The notes below the pieces were generated by a model that was not told the origin of the DNA, ran no database searches, and saw only the letters and a program-made list of their open reading frames with translations. Made by a program: the position numbers and the translations under genes. Positions 36,501-46,684 of a stretch of DNA of 64,000 nucleotides are shown in pieces (the first letter of the stretch is position 1; every line of letters begins with the position of its first letter). The DNA is taken from NCBI GenBank assembly GCA_010093705.1, contig MU006100.1:62001-126000 (forward strand), in the 5' to 3' direction. This stretch comes from Patellaria atrata CBS 101060 (Eukaryota; Ascomycota; Dothideomycetes; Patellariales; Patellariaceae).

Positions 36501-37376
36501 CAGCTTTTGTTGCTCTTTCGTGTGCTTCTTATACGCTTTCCTAATCAGAGCCGTTTCCGCAGCCTCCAATTTTCTCGCCAACTTATCACGCTCCTCTACT
36601 TTTCCTTGGAGCTCATCGTAGTTCCTATTTATCCAGATATTTCTAATTCCTCCAGGAAACACGTCGTAGAGTCCATCCAGCGCCTCGACTGTTAGCCACT
36701 TCCGAGGGATAGCTTGCACAAGCACAGTAGTTGCTGACGCACGAAGACGATGTTGTGGTGATGTCAAATATGCCTGTCGTATACGGACATATTTCCTCAA
36801 TTCATCAAAAAAGATATATGCAACCCACAATAAAACTACGATAGCAAGAGCGAGATGTGCCCATGTTCGCTTGTACTGCTCGGGTCCAAGGTGCTGCCAG
36901 CCGAATATATCCATCCCATCCGCGTTTGACGAGGTTCCATATCGATTGAGGGGTAGGAGAATCGGGAGAATAATGCAAGCTAAGGGGAGGAATATCTTAA
37001 TGAGCATACGCAGAAAACGGAGGAAGAGGTAAGCGTCGAGGCCGCATTTATCTATGAACTCCGAATTTGAGGTTTTGAAAACGGGTATGACCCAATTAAA
37101 AAGCCCTGGTGGTGGGGGTGGTGTTCTCTCCTTCTCTGGAACCAGATATGTTCTTGGGGCACTACAATGGCGGTCAGATATAGCTGTCAGATAAACCAGG
37201 TGGAGACCAGAAACTTACTATATTCGCGTGAATTTTGCTCTCAAGAAATAGAAAGCAAGGAACTGTACACCGAAAGCGGTAGCACCACCTGCCAGAGCGG
37301 CAAGAAAACTGGTGAACGATAGACCTTCTGATTGCTGAGCTCTGCCCGGAGTTGGGTCTGTTGCGCCATCGGACAT
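33547..37376 (-). CDS. CSC1/OSCA-TMEM63-like cation channel (DUF221 family)
   Basis: Three exons: 37376-37219, 37161-34655 and 34595-33547, giving 1237 aa. The introns (37162-37218, 34596-34654) use GTAAGT and GTACGT donors. The first membrane helix is at about 22-45 (SFLAALAGGATAFGVQFLAF), with two more near 95-170. A long cytosolic region carries a coiled coil (KLEAAETALIRKAYKKHTKEQ) and a disordered insert of about 250 residues. RRM-like pieces follow (AFIQFNHQVAAHMACQSL, then the family motif VEISPDDVIWDNLSI). The RSN1_7TM pore block runs from about 660 to 1000, and an acidic/basic tail ends in a conserved segment (RPVVWIPRDPLGISEDEI). Relatives are mechanically or osmotically gated Ca2+-permeable channels of the plasma or internal membranes. 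Yeast members include Csc1 and Rsn1. The cytosolic insert is longer than in yeast. Confidence 0.93.
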
Positions 37377-38080
37377 GTTGGCAAGTAGGAGATCTTTCTG
37401 TAGGAGTCAAGTTGTATGGAACCGGATAGCACGTTGCTGAGAGGATATTCGAGTTAAAGGAAAGGGAGGAACATCTGAGGGTTTCGCGGGCACTAAGGTT
37501 AAACTTTACAGGTGCGCGTAGGGGTATGGCATAGGAGAGATCAGTGAGACAGACAACAATGGACAATGTAGTTGTGGCGGACAAAGTACTCCGTAGGTTG
37601 TAGGTGAAGTTAAGAATAGGACAAAGGAAAGACAAAGAATGAATAAAAAAAGGTGGACGTAGAATTTCTTGTCCTTTGGTGTTTCAAGGTTTCGCGCAAT
37701 GTCGAGTGATGTAGCCAATTAACGTCCCGCGGTTGCCCCTGTCATAAATAGCAGCCTCTGACGCAAGATCCCCGCGCTTAGAGGTGCCTTTCGGGCCCTT
37801 GCGCCGACTAACCCCACCCGCAATCTGTAACGTCGCTAAGTCATCCAGTAACCGTCTTGTAATCTTCAACACTTATCTGAAGACCCTCTTCCTCCAAGAT
37901 TCATTCCTTGTTCTCTACCGATTTATGCGAAAGACTTTCTCTCCTAATAGCGAGCCGAAATCCCGCGCTGTCCACGTACCCAGTTACTGTATCATTCCAA
38001 GTACAAGTGCCTTACAAGTACAGTACAGTACAATTTTGTCAAGAGGCAAATGAGAGGCAAACCCTGACGTGCTCATCAGG
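37377..38080. promoter_or_regulatory. divergent promoter region CSC1-like / SDR
   Basis: 704 bp between outward-reading genes. It includes a short CAGTA-rich run (ACAAGTACAGTACAGTACAA) near 38016-38035. No gene recognised. Confidence 0.4.
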
Positions 38081-38943
38081 ATGAATGATCTCAACATGGA
38101 CCAAGGAGTGTTCAAAGGCAAATATGTGCTGGTAACAGGTGCAGCAAGCGGTATCGGGTTCGTCATCACCAGCTTCAAAATTCACTCGAACCGCCAGCTT
38201 ACGGGATGTACGAGCCATCAAGGCAGGCTACTGCCATCAAACTCGCGAGTGCTGGAGCACATATCCTGATATGTGATGTCAACCGAGGAGGCCTTTACGA
38301 AACAGTCAAACGCTGTTATCGCAACAAAGAAGAAGACGACGACGATGATGACGATCAGGAGATCGTTGAGACTTATTTGGACGTGAGTTTTACTGAGGAT
38401 GTAGTAGAGACGGTGAAGTCTCTCATGTCGAAGGCTCAACGTCGCATCGACTTCGTTGTTAACTGCGCGGGCATAAATCCCACCTCTTACGATCTCGTAG
38501 ACACCACCGAGGAGTACTGGGACAAGCTCATGAACACCAACCTCAAAGGCATCTACAACGTAACAAAAGCCTGTATCCCACATATGCCCCCAGGAGGCGC
38601 TTTTGTCAATGTCAGCAGTATAGCTGGATTGCACCCATCCGCAAGGCAAGCCATTTACTGCGCAACCAAGTACGGTGTGATCGGCTTCAGTAAAGCTATG
38701 GCTCTGGAACTGGGACCTAAGGGAATCAGGACTAATGTAGTCGCGCCGGGCTATATCAATACTCCAACGAATGCGGGTGTCGTAAAGGGCGGCGATTTCA
38801 TCAAGAGGATGGAGAATGGTACTGCTTTAGGGAGAATGGGCACTCCTGAGGAGGTGGCCGATGTAATCGCTTTTTTGCTTAGGGAAGAAAGTAAGTATAT
38901 GAACGGGAGTGTGTTGGAGATTGACGGTGGTCTGAAGACGTAA
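38081..38943 (+). CDS. short-chain dehydrogenase/reductase
   Basis: Two exons: 38081-38157 and 38223-38943, giving 265 aa. The intron (38158-38222) has a GTTCGT donor and splits the cofactor loop. The join restores TGAASGIGQATAIKLA (TGxxxGxG). The other classical SDR marks are present: NCAG near residue 112, the catalytic Ser in NVSSIAG near 150, and YCATK (Tyr-x-x-x-Lys) near 164-168, followed by the PGYINT segment and a C-terminal EIDGGLKT. It is an NAD(P)-dependent oxidoreductase with Rossmann fold. CDVNRGG after the second strand suggests NAD(H) preference (Asp at that position). An acidic run (EEDDDDDDDQE, about residues 63-73) is inserted after the second strand, which is unusual. The substrate is unknown. 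Confidence 0.9.
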
Positions 38944-40000
38944 AATTTTCCACTCTTTTGCAACATACTTCGTATTTGAAATAGCCGTAGGTACAGAACA
39001 ATTGTCATATCGATGTTAATTTTCACTCACTGTATTATCCCCTTTTACTACACTTTCCCGCCACTACAGTTTAATATTTGTTTCTTTTCATATACTTTTA
39101 CCCATGGCTCATGGTTTGCAACTCTATATGATCGTAGTTTTATTTTTCTCGTTAATACTCGTACAGCAATCTAGGTATGACGCGCAGGACGAAGACTCGG
39201 CTTCTAAGTCTCATCACTACCCCATTTTTCCAACAATTATAATGAAATACTTGATAACGCTAGATGTACGACCCTTAGATAGAAGTGGAGTATAGGTCAT
39301 GCTGCCCTTTCCGATTGAGCTGTGTTCCCTTCTCTCATCGATCTATTCTACTCCGTGCAAATACACGGTCATTAGAACTAACCCGCTCAGACAACACTTC
39401 CGAGCTCTGATTTATGTAACCTATAACTGCTCTGTCATTCCTGGTGCTTCTTCATCATCGTCTCATTCTCATGAAGCTTCCCGTGTCGGTATCGACTATT
39501 CGGATGTCTATCTCTACGGTGCCTTCTATATTCGGAAACCGGGTATTTGCACCTCCAACGCTCCTGACTCCTTGAAGCGACTTACTTATTCAGTGGAGAT
39601 ATATTAATAAGCAACACTTAAAACCCGCTCACCAACGGACATCATAGATCCAACTAGCTAGACGACATATTGGCTTTATAGAGCGGAAGGCGAAAATGCA
39701 TAGTTTTTAGCGAGTCAATCTAAACCAGTGGACGAAAAATTCTTGCATCCAAGCTGCATAAAGTCAAGATATGCGTACGCTTTTTATTTCGCTCACAGAC
39801 TAAGGTAATATGATTGATCTCATGGTTCTCACAGCGAATGTAAACAGCATTCAAAATCCATCAGGCCTCTACCGCAGCAGCTCATCTCAGGAACCATAAT
39901 GACAGACTTTCCTGCTACTACCCCCAAGCTTCTCACGCAACCTTCCATGACCTGGTGTTTACTTCAGCAATACGCCATGGAGTATGCGGATTTCACCACT
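38944..40000. other. gene-poor spacer
   Basis: AT-rich. Frames of 60-100 codons (39104-39607) have no family pattern. This begins the gene-poor block. Confidence 0.4.
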
Positions 40001-40321
40001 CTAACACTGAACCGACACAGAACCGTAGAGTATGGAATTACAGTTTGAATCCATAACCCTAGCGTTGGAACCACGGCAGTTGTTTCCACTCCACATCAAC
40101 GTAGTGCAACCGCTATAGAGCTGGTGAGCACGATACACGCCCCTCCATTCGCGGTCCATTGATCACTCACCTGCCCGATACTTGGAGTGAACGTACGTTT
40201 TGGAACGACACGCACCGGTAGCCGACCCCGGTCACGATGAACTGTCCGCTGGAGCAGCGGTAGTGGTGGCTAGCAGAGCGCTAAGAGTGAAGAGGGTGGT
40301 GATGTGGTGAAGAAAATGAAT
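40001..40321 (-). pseudogene. fossil of a small secreted Cys-rich protein gene
   Basis: Read on the minus strand, the segment shows a signal-peptide-like piece (TTLFTLSALLATTTAAPA), then a mature part with evenly spaced cysteines (VGYRCVSFQNVRSLQVSG, SGCTTLMWSGNNCRGSNARV, SNCNSILYGSVSVQC). A typical intron with a GTGAGT donor (about 40113-40170) lies between them. The layout, one signal peptide, one short intron and a mature peptide of about 60 residues, is that of small secreted proteins common in filamentous fungi. The copy looks broken, with about two breaks. The function of the parent family is unknown to me, and no toxin activity is implied. Confidence 0.55.
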
Positions 40322-41724
40322 ATTGAAGAAGAGTCCAGCTAACTCTATTATCTGGCTAACTTGTTGGAGATTGCAAAAGCTTTGGAGGATCTGAGGACTG
40401 AGGCAGACTCAGAACGTCGTCGAACGGCCTTTATATTTCCGTCTCTACGGTCAGCCGGATGCTCTCTAACTCGAACTCGAACAACCCTCACGCATCGTTC
40501 TGATAACTGATCTTCCGATTGTTGATATTAAGGTTCTACGACCGCTCTCGTCCACCTCTCTTTCATTTGGATTCCATCTCTCACTCTAATTAACGGTTCA
40601 GTACGACCATTACCATCGAATTGTATCCCGCAACCACCCTCATCCTAGCTGCTTCCAACTACGTCCTACGAAATATTTCAAATTGCACGCGCATCAGTCG
40701 TTTACCCCGCCTCTGCAAATCTTCGCAGACTTGCTCATAGTAATAATTGTACGACTCCCTTACGTACAACTAGACTGTCATTGTTTACCATCTCAACGGA
40801 CCCGATATTTGGCGCCTGTATTCTATGCAGTCAGCACGGTAAATATTCGGCTGTACTTCACAGACATGCACGCGCGCTTTCCCGTTTCCGCGAAGCTCAT
40901 AACTGGCACTTATATATTTTCTCTACCATGCCACTGCCCTCTCTGCTTCCTTACTGAGTATATTACATACACTGCTCTGATTCACTTCTCTTGGTTCCTG
41001 GCCGCTCGGTCGTTCAACCATCGCGCTTAGACTGGACTAATTTGGCTGATTCTGTAGCACCGCATACTCCAGTTCTACTGGGCTTTGCTGTGGCAGTACC
41101 TCCCTTACCCCTTCCGACACTCTGGTTCCATATTATTGTGCTGTTCTACTGGACTTTACTACTGGACGCGGTCATCCCGTCCGTTGTGCCATATACTTAT
41201 ATCATGGTCTTGCGGTAGTCGTAGCATGTTATCCCAGTGCCCTTTTACAGTCTCTCCCGTTGGTGTTCTTCTTTGCCCTATGTCCTATACCCTACGCCAT
41301 ATCGATGCTACTACATATGTCTGTCACTCAACCTGTTGTATCAACTCTCACCCACTGTACTACTGTACACACAACTCGAACTACTCTCCTGATAACCTTA
41401 CACTTAGTCCGGCCCGCGCTCAAAACTCCGATTGGTATCTACGACATAACTGTAGAAACTAGACAGTACCGTACGTCAGAGGCTTATGGTACTTCGGATT
41501 GACAATACATTTTCAGACAACCGGGATGCTTCAGTTTTTCTCTCTACTACATTAGTACTTGCGGCCCTTAGCTACCCAACCTATCATACTTATGTCAAGA
41601 TTTATTACCTATCCCCATTCGAATGAAAACTTGAATATCCAACACACTGCGTACTGATTTCTAGTAGCACATTTTCTCACCCCTGTATCACACTTGTAAG
41701 GCCAAGTGGTATTCTCCGAAAGAC
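40322..41724. other. gene-poor spacer
   Basis: Frames of 75-125 codons on the plus strand (40683-41462) are Cys/Tyr/His/Pro-rich with no domain pattern, as expected of AT/CT-rich noncoding DNA. No RNA gene seen. Confidence 0.4.
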
Positions 41725-42000
41725 CATGGAATCGCATCTGTCCTCCATTACGTCAGGTCTTATTATTGGCAGTTGCGGGTTGCTTGGATACCACATCGTA
41801 AAACAACTCATCAAAGTTGATAGCGGAACGGATGTGACAGTTCTGGATGTTGAACATTTTTCAACATAATTCCAAGAGCGAATTGTATACAGGGACGCAT
41901 AAGCTCTCACAACGGCGTGTTAGGTGTGCTCAAAGAGACCCAACCACGAACGATTATGAAAACACCATCACCGAAGCTTTTGAGCAGGAAATGCCAAACG
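41725..42000 (+). pseudogene. 3-beta-HSD/NAD(P)-sterol dehydrogenase-like fragment
   Basis: The frame from the ATG at 41725 reads GLIIGSCGLLGYHIVKQL, an extended-SDR nucleotide-binding loop (GxxGxxG). It is followed by TDVTVLDVEHF with the Asp expected at the end of the second strand. A stop closes the frame near 41866. In another frame downstream, VLKETQPRTIMKTPSPKLL resembles the V(I)HTASP strand of the 3-beta-hydroxysteroid dehydrogenase/Erg26 family. There is at least one stop and one frameshift, and nothing recognisable after about 42000. It is a remnant of a host enzyme gene. Confidence 0.6.
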
Positions 42001-43186
42001 TAGATTGATAGAAGTAGACATCGTAAGGACACGGATTCTTCCCGAATGTATACGCTCCAGACATGTCCTTACTCCACGACAATTTCACAAACATAGTCAA
42101 GGGAACGCGCACTTACGGTTCGAGCCTGAGTAGAAAGATTACTAGCCTCACCCCGAAACCGTTCCCCAAGAATAGGTTATTTTTACTCGGCTTTGAACCT
42201 TGGAGTGAAGACTTTTATCAATTTTATGTTAACATGATGGTGATGAAGGCCGGGAAGCTTTATGTCACTCAATCTAAGAAGGCTATGTTATGATTTAATT
42301 TGTTACATGGAACGCAAGAAAAAGGATTTATTTTCTACAACTGCTGTTCATCGTAGTGATCCCCATGCTAAGGGGGCCTAAGCTCTAATAAGGTGGGTGA
42401 AACGCTTACCTCAACGCCTCCCTTCGTGTCACCAGTATCCTTTCTTGCTGGTTTTTCTCTCTTTTTCGTGATTATTTTTATGGTTCATACTCAAACAACT
42501 CGGTTCAACATGTGGTCATTGAGATGTCGTTTACCCATTTCATTCTTAGATTATCCTTCCTCAGAGAGAAAACTGGTAGTTAAACGAGAAAACCGTGTTG
42601 AGGGTATTCTACCCGTCTATGGGTGTTGACATTCACAATTGCTTCATGAAGAGATGCATTGGATCAATTTGCTTTTATTGGTGATCCCTTTTCCCTACTT
42701 GAGGACTCATTTAATTTGTACAGAAACAAACTAGGAAGGATAGTTTTCGTCTTATCGGGTGTCTTAGGTAAGCCTTCACGATAATCTTAACTTCTTACGG
42801 TAAATCGCTTCTCAATTCTTCCATACTCAATATCTATACCTGAATTGATGGTAACCAAACATTTTCCTTATGTTCAATTCAATTTTAAGAACAACCACTA
42901 AGAGCCGTGCGCTCAGCCCCCACAACATAACACCATCCTCAACCTAGATCTGGACTTCAGAGCTCACCAAACAGAGCGCGTTACTATCCGATGGCGCAGG
43001 CAGGGGGCGCTGGTTTGACGGTAATCTGAATATTCAGCACGAGCCAAAAAATACTTATGTTAGGTATGCATAGAGTTTATACCGTTAAGCCAAGCTCGTC
43101 TTCCCGACAATAAAAGGTATGGAAGCTGTTAGACTTCCTGAGACCAGTTGTCCTAGAGATGTTCCTCTTCAGTCTTATACGCAAAT
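42001..43186. other. gene-poor spacer
   Basis: Open frames of 76-78 codons (42063-42293, 42393-42629) have no features I can name. The end is the 5' flank of the deacetylase gene. Confidence 0.4.
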
Positions 43187-44023
43187 ATGACAAAACATAA
43201 AATTGCTCTTATTGTCGGCGCACATCCAGACGACTGTGTTCTAGGCGCCGGAGGCGTTTCTATACTCCTAATCCGAGCTGGATGGAGGGTGATATTTCTT
43301 ACTATGTCGGACGGCGAGCTAGGTGGGAACCCGACAGTGCGGATATCAGAGGAAAATGAGTGTGCGCGAACCCTTGGAGTTCACGTCGAATATGGTCACT
43401 TGCCAGATGGAAACATCACCAGCGTTGAGGCCGTTAAGGTCCTTGAAACGAAACTCACAGAGCATCGACCCTCCTTGATCTTCGTACATGCACCGGCCGA
43501 CAGCCACAAAGATCACCGTATCGTTAGCAAATCTCTTCAGTCGGCAGCTCGGAGGTACTCCAGCATCTTGTTCTATGAAGGACCATCATCCGTGGACTTT
43601 AAACCTGCTATGAGAATAAGACTCGAAGCTTGTGTGCGAGAGCTAAAGCAGCAAGCACTGCTCGCACATTTGTCACAAAGTACACGAGTTCGAACGACTG
43701 AATGGATAGAAGCCACGGGGAGGTATCGTGCGTGGCCTCATTTTGCTGATGATTGCTGTGAAGCTTTTGTGCCATTGAGAATGGACATAGGCTTGCTCTT
43801 AAATCCTGTTTCACCGGTCGATACACTAAGCTATGTTGTTCCTCATGTGGATCAACTTGCACTAGGAACGGATATGAACTTGCTATCAGACTTGACTTCA
43901 CTGGAAATGTTAAAAGATTGTCCCGTGTCGCGTAAAGATCACGTTCTGTTCTTTCTCGGTGGATTGCTCAGTCTCACATTAGCATTTGTTTTCTCCTGGA
44001 GTTCTTATCTTGTGACTGCTTAA
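43187..44023 (+). CDS. PIG-L/LmbE-type metal-dependent deacetylase
   Basis: Intronless, 278 aa. The family signature AHPDDCVLGAGG is at residues 12-23, with His13, Asp15 and Asp16 as expected zinc ligands and base. DGELGGN lies at 42-48 and SHKDHR at 106-111 supplies the second metal histidine. A later block (TEWIEATGRYRAWPHFADDCCEAFVPLRM, residues about 165-200, quoted here only in part) fits bacterial-type LmbE proteins. The family removes acyl groups from N-acylglucosamine-like substrates in GPI, mycothiol, bacillithiol and glycopeptide pathways. The C-terminus has a hydrophobic helix (about 253-275), so it may be membrane-anchored, unlike bacterial members. The housekeeping GPI enzyme Gpi12 has an N-terminal anchor, so this is probably not it. 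It sits among broken metabolic genes. Confidence 0.85.
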   Translation: MTKHKIALIVGAHPDDCVLGAGGVSILLIRAGWRVIFLTMSDGELGGNPTVRISEENECARTLGVHVEYGHLPDGNITSVEAVKVLETKLTEHRPSLIFVHAPADSHKDHRIVSKSLQSAARRYSSILFYEGPSSVDFKPAMRIRLEACVRELKQQALLAHLSQSTRVRTTEWIEATGRYRAWPHFADDCCEAFVPLRMDIGLLLNPVSPVDTLSYVVPHVDQLALGTDMNLLSDLTSLEMLKDCPVSRKDHVLFFLGGLLSLTLAFVFSWSSYLVTA

Positions 44024-44248
44024 ACTGGTTTATCGGTTGAATCTTGATTGCAATTCAGCGAACTTCTCCTCTTGTTCGACAAGCAGAAGAGACGGATGAA
44101 AGAAGATTTGAAGCTTGATAATGAGAGGATATCGGGAGACTAATATCGATCTGAAGCGCATCCTATTCTTCTCCTATGGTAAAGTTATAGACAGCTTCAT
44201 AAAGCAGCATACTGCAGATAAGGATTGCCCTGGTAGTGGGAATAGTAC

Positions 44249-45262
44249 CTACAACGTTGACACATTTTCTTTGTGTATTTCGGCAATCATACCCTCCCTC
44301 TTCCTAACGCCTTCTTTCCAGGTGTGATATCGTGTCTCATACCACTTAGAGATTCCGGCCGTGCAGCTTTTAGAGATAAATTCTGCAAGCTCTACGCCGT
44401 CTCTTATTGCCGCATTTGCGCCGTTACCGCCAATGATCGGCTCAGCATGTATCGAGTCGCCCATAAAAAACACGCCTTTCGGGGCGAGATGTTGAAGCTC
44501 CAAAAGATTAATTACGATTGAGCGCATTAAACAGTGCAAAGTTCGCTCATAGCTGAGCTTCTCTGCATCGAACACCTCTTTAAAAGGCTTCTCGAGACCT
44601 TGAAGATTTCTAATCTCTGTATAGAACTCTTCCGGTATATCAGAAGCTCCGGAGACTGGTCGATTAGGTTTATGGAGTGGATCGGAACTTCCTCGAGCTG
44701 GCCTTAAGTAAACCCAAAAGACGCTGACCATATCAGGAGTTTGTTCGTTGACGGAGATACTAAGAACCGTATCCTTCCGTTTTAGCTCGATAACATTTGT
44801 GTCTTTCATTGCTGGAGCATAGACCTCGTCAAATAGACTACATTTTACTCTTCTTTTACCATTAAAAGCGACAAAAGGAAGCACATTGAACTCGGTCGCT
44901 GGTGACAGAGATTTCTTTGTATTAGAATGAGGCGCATCGACGCCAATGATGCAGTTGCTCCTGAGGTTTTAGCCGTTCTGGAAGCATAGAGCCATATCAC
45001 CATCTATTTCTTTGACTTCATCAAGTGCATGTCCCCATTGGACGTCAAGGCCTTCACGCAGAAGTTTCTCTAGCTTCTCTTGGTGCGCACGAAAGGAACC
45101 GGACTCCAATCCGGTCCTGTTAACCAGAAACTTAGAGTTTATGGCACCGTTTCCACCCATTGTCGCATCAACCGCAACGCGATGCTTTAAGGTCTCCTCG
45201 TCCATACCGAGAACATGGAGACTGCAAACAGTTGAAAGAGCTAGGGGAAATTATTCGATCAG
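44249..45262 (-). pseudogene. FAD-dependent monooxygenase, truncated
   Basis: One reading frame covers 45262-44249 except for an in-frame TAA at 44969-44971. The part before the stop (GMDEETLKHRVAVDATMGG, RTGLESGSFRAHQEKLEKLL, REGLDVQWGHALDEV) and the part after it (CIIGVDAPHS, LPFVAFNGKRRVKCSLF) continue one PF01494-type protein. It ends in the FAD-ribityl motif GDSIHAEPIIGGNGANAAI. The dinucleotide-binding GxGxxG at the N-terminus is absent upstream, where frames close, so the 5' end is lost. GVDAPHS replaces the usual GADGAHS. Such enzymes hydroxylate aromatic or polyketide/terpenoid substrates. Its partners nearby are the deacetylase and UbiA genes. Confidence 0.8.
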
Positions 45263-45802
45263 GAACTGAGCATATTGGGTCAAGAAGTCGACCACGTCTT
45301 TTCGTGGGGCGAAATACATGGTTAAATAATTGATAACGTAAGAATTTGATACGCTGGATGACCATTATCTTGTGGAATCACTTCATTCAAGTACTAGCTT
45401 TCCGGCTGGATTTAGATGACCTTCTAACAGTCCAATTTGTTCGAGACATATAACACGCATTAACCATCGAGGAAGACGATGAGCACCTTGACGAGGATGG
45501 TATACCTGATCGAGACTTACTCATTTCGTTTACATGGGGTATAGTTGTAATTAACAAGGGCGAATAACAATGGGATTCTTGGTCGGACATCTATTTTATT
45601 TCATACCCCTTACATTCTGAAGGAGGTGTGGCAAGGATCTGGGGCTACGTTGATATGTCGTCTTAGAGACTAAGAACAAAAGACTCTATTTGAAGCAATC
45701 ATGTGAAATTTTAAATATTACGAAGGTTGGGGAGGAGCAGGTCCAGAAGACGCGCGACAACAAGCATATTAACTACTCTAGAGAAGAATATGGTTGCTGA
45801 CT
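45263..45802. other. spacer between FMO relic and UbiA gene
   Basis: Contains a 67-codon minus frame (45387-45590) without family features. It may include the eroded 5' part of the monooxygenase gene, but I cannot recognise it. Confidence 0.4.
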
Positions 45803-46684
45803 CTATCCCCGTAACAGTGGAAGCACATACAAGCTTACAATCCACGCATTGTACAGCCGGAAAGAGACCTTATCTGCCTTGGGATTACGATAAACGAGGA
45901 ATCTACCGCCAACAACAGATCCTAAGAGCAGAGATAGAGCCAACCATTTCATACCCACCTGCCAGAAGACTGGGCACAAGTAGGACCAGATTCCAACTCC
46001 AATTGCAACAGTTGACCTGGCCGCGCTATCTCCGATGACCAGTGGCATGGTCCAACGGCCGCGTTGGCTATCGCCTTCTTGATCCTGCAAATCTTGCGCT
46101 TGTATGGTAGTCAAAATAACGAGAGCGACCACGACGAACCATTGGTAAGCCTTCGGCTCGAGAAGGCTAAGAGAACGATTTGAGAGCACTTCCACCGCTC
46201 CGGAAGCGAAACCAAGATATCCCAGCGCATTTATGAGGTTCCTGACGATGCAGCTACCGTCCGACCCACGGAGGTCGTTATACCAGTACCCCAGGGCTAC
46301 GAGATAAAGGCATGAAGGTAAGCCCCCAGTATACAGGCTGGATAGTATCGCGACAACGTAAAACACGAGCATCACCCGGAACGCTTGGTCTGGGGTCAGT
46401 CTCTTCGATGGAAGCGGCCGCCAGGGTTTGTTGATTACGTCTTCCATAATGCTATCTGGCTTTCTCTGGTTGTCGATATCGAAGGGTAAGAGTTGGCACC
46501 ACACCCAGAATCCTGCTATCGGTACGCGCTTCATGACTTCTAACGTTGAAGTCGAGGGGTCAGCTAATGCGAAGACTACGGCGAATAAAGTATTCGGTCC
46601 CCAGATCGTTTTTAAGTCGCTACGCGTGAAAAGCCATATGGTATACACATGATACGGCAATTGACGGATTGAAAAACGGCTCAT
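45803..46684 (-). CDS. UbiA-family prenyltransferase or UbiA-type terpene cyclase
   Basis: Intronless, 293 aa, starting at the first true ATG (46684, MSRFSIRQLP). About seven to eight hydrophobic helices are spread over the length. The first Asp-rich motif is DNQRKPDSIMED at residues 71-82, followed by KPWRPLPS, a hallmark of the superfamily. The second is DLQDQEGD at 198-205. Both motifs bind Mg2+-prenyl diphosphate. Members transfer prenyl groups to aromatic acceptors or, as in the fumagillin pathway (Fma-TC), cyclise farnesyl diphosphate. The sequence alone does not tell which. It is an integral membrane protein, probably of the ER. It lies next to a monooxygenase relic read in the same direction, consistent with a specialised-metabolite setting. 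Confidence 0.87.
   Translation of the reverse strand: MSRFSIRQLPYHVYTIWLFTRSDLKTIWGPNTLFAVVFALADPSTSTLEVMKRVPIAGFWVWCQLLPFDIDNQRKPDSIMEDVINKPWRPLPSKRLTPDQAFRVMLVFYVVAILSSLYTGGLPSCLYLVALGYWYNDLRGSDGSCIVRNLINALGYLGFASGAVEVLSNRSLSLLEPKAYQWFVVVALVILTTIQAQDLQDQEGDSQRGRWTMPLVIGDSAARSTVAIGVGIWSYLCPVFWQVGMKWLALSLLLGSVVGGRFLVYRNPKADKVSFRLYNAWIVSLYVLPLLRG

Noticed and set aside
40683-41462. Plus-strand frames of 75-125 codons in the gene-poor block
   Set aside because: Cys/Tyr/Pro/His-rich composition typical of CT/AT-rich noncoding DNA; no signal peptide or domain pattern that holds.
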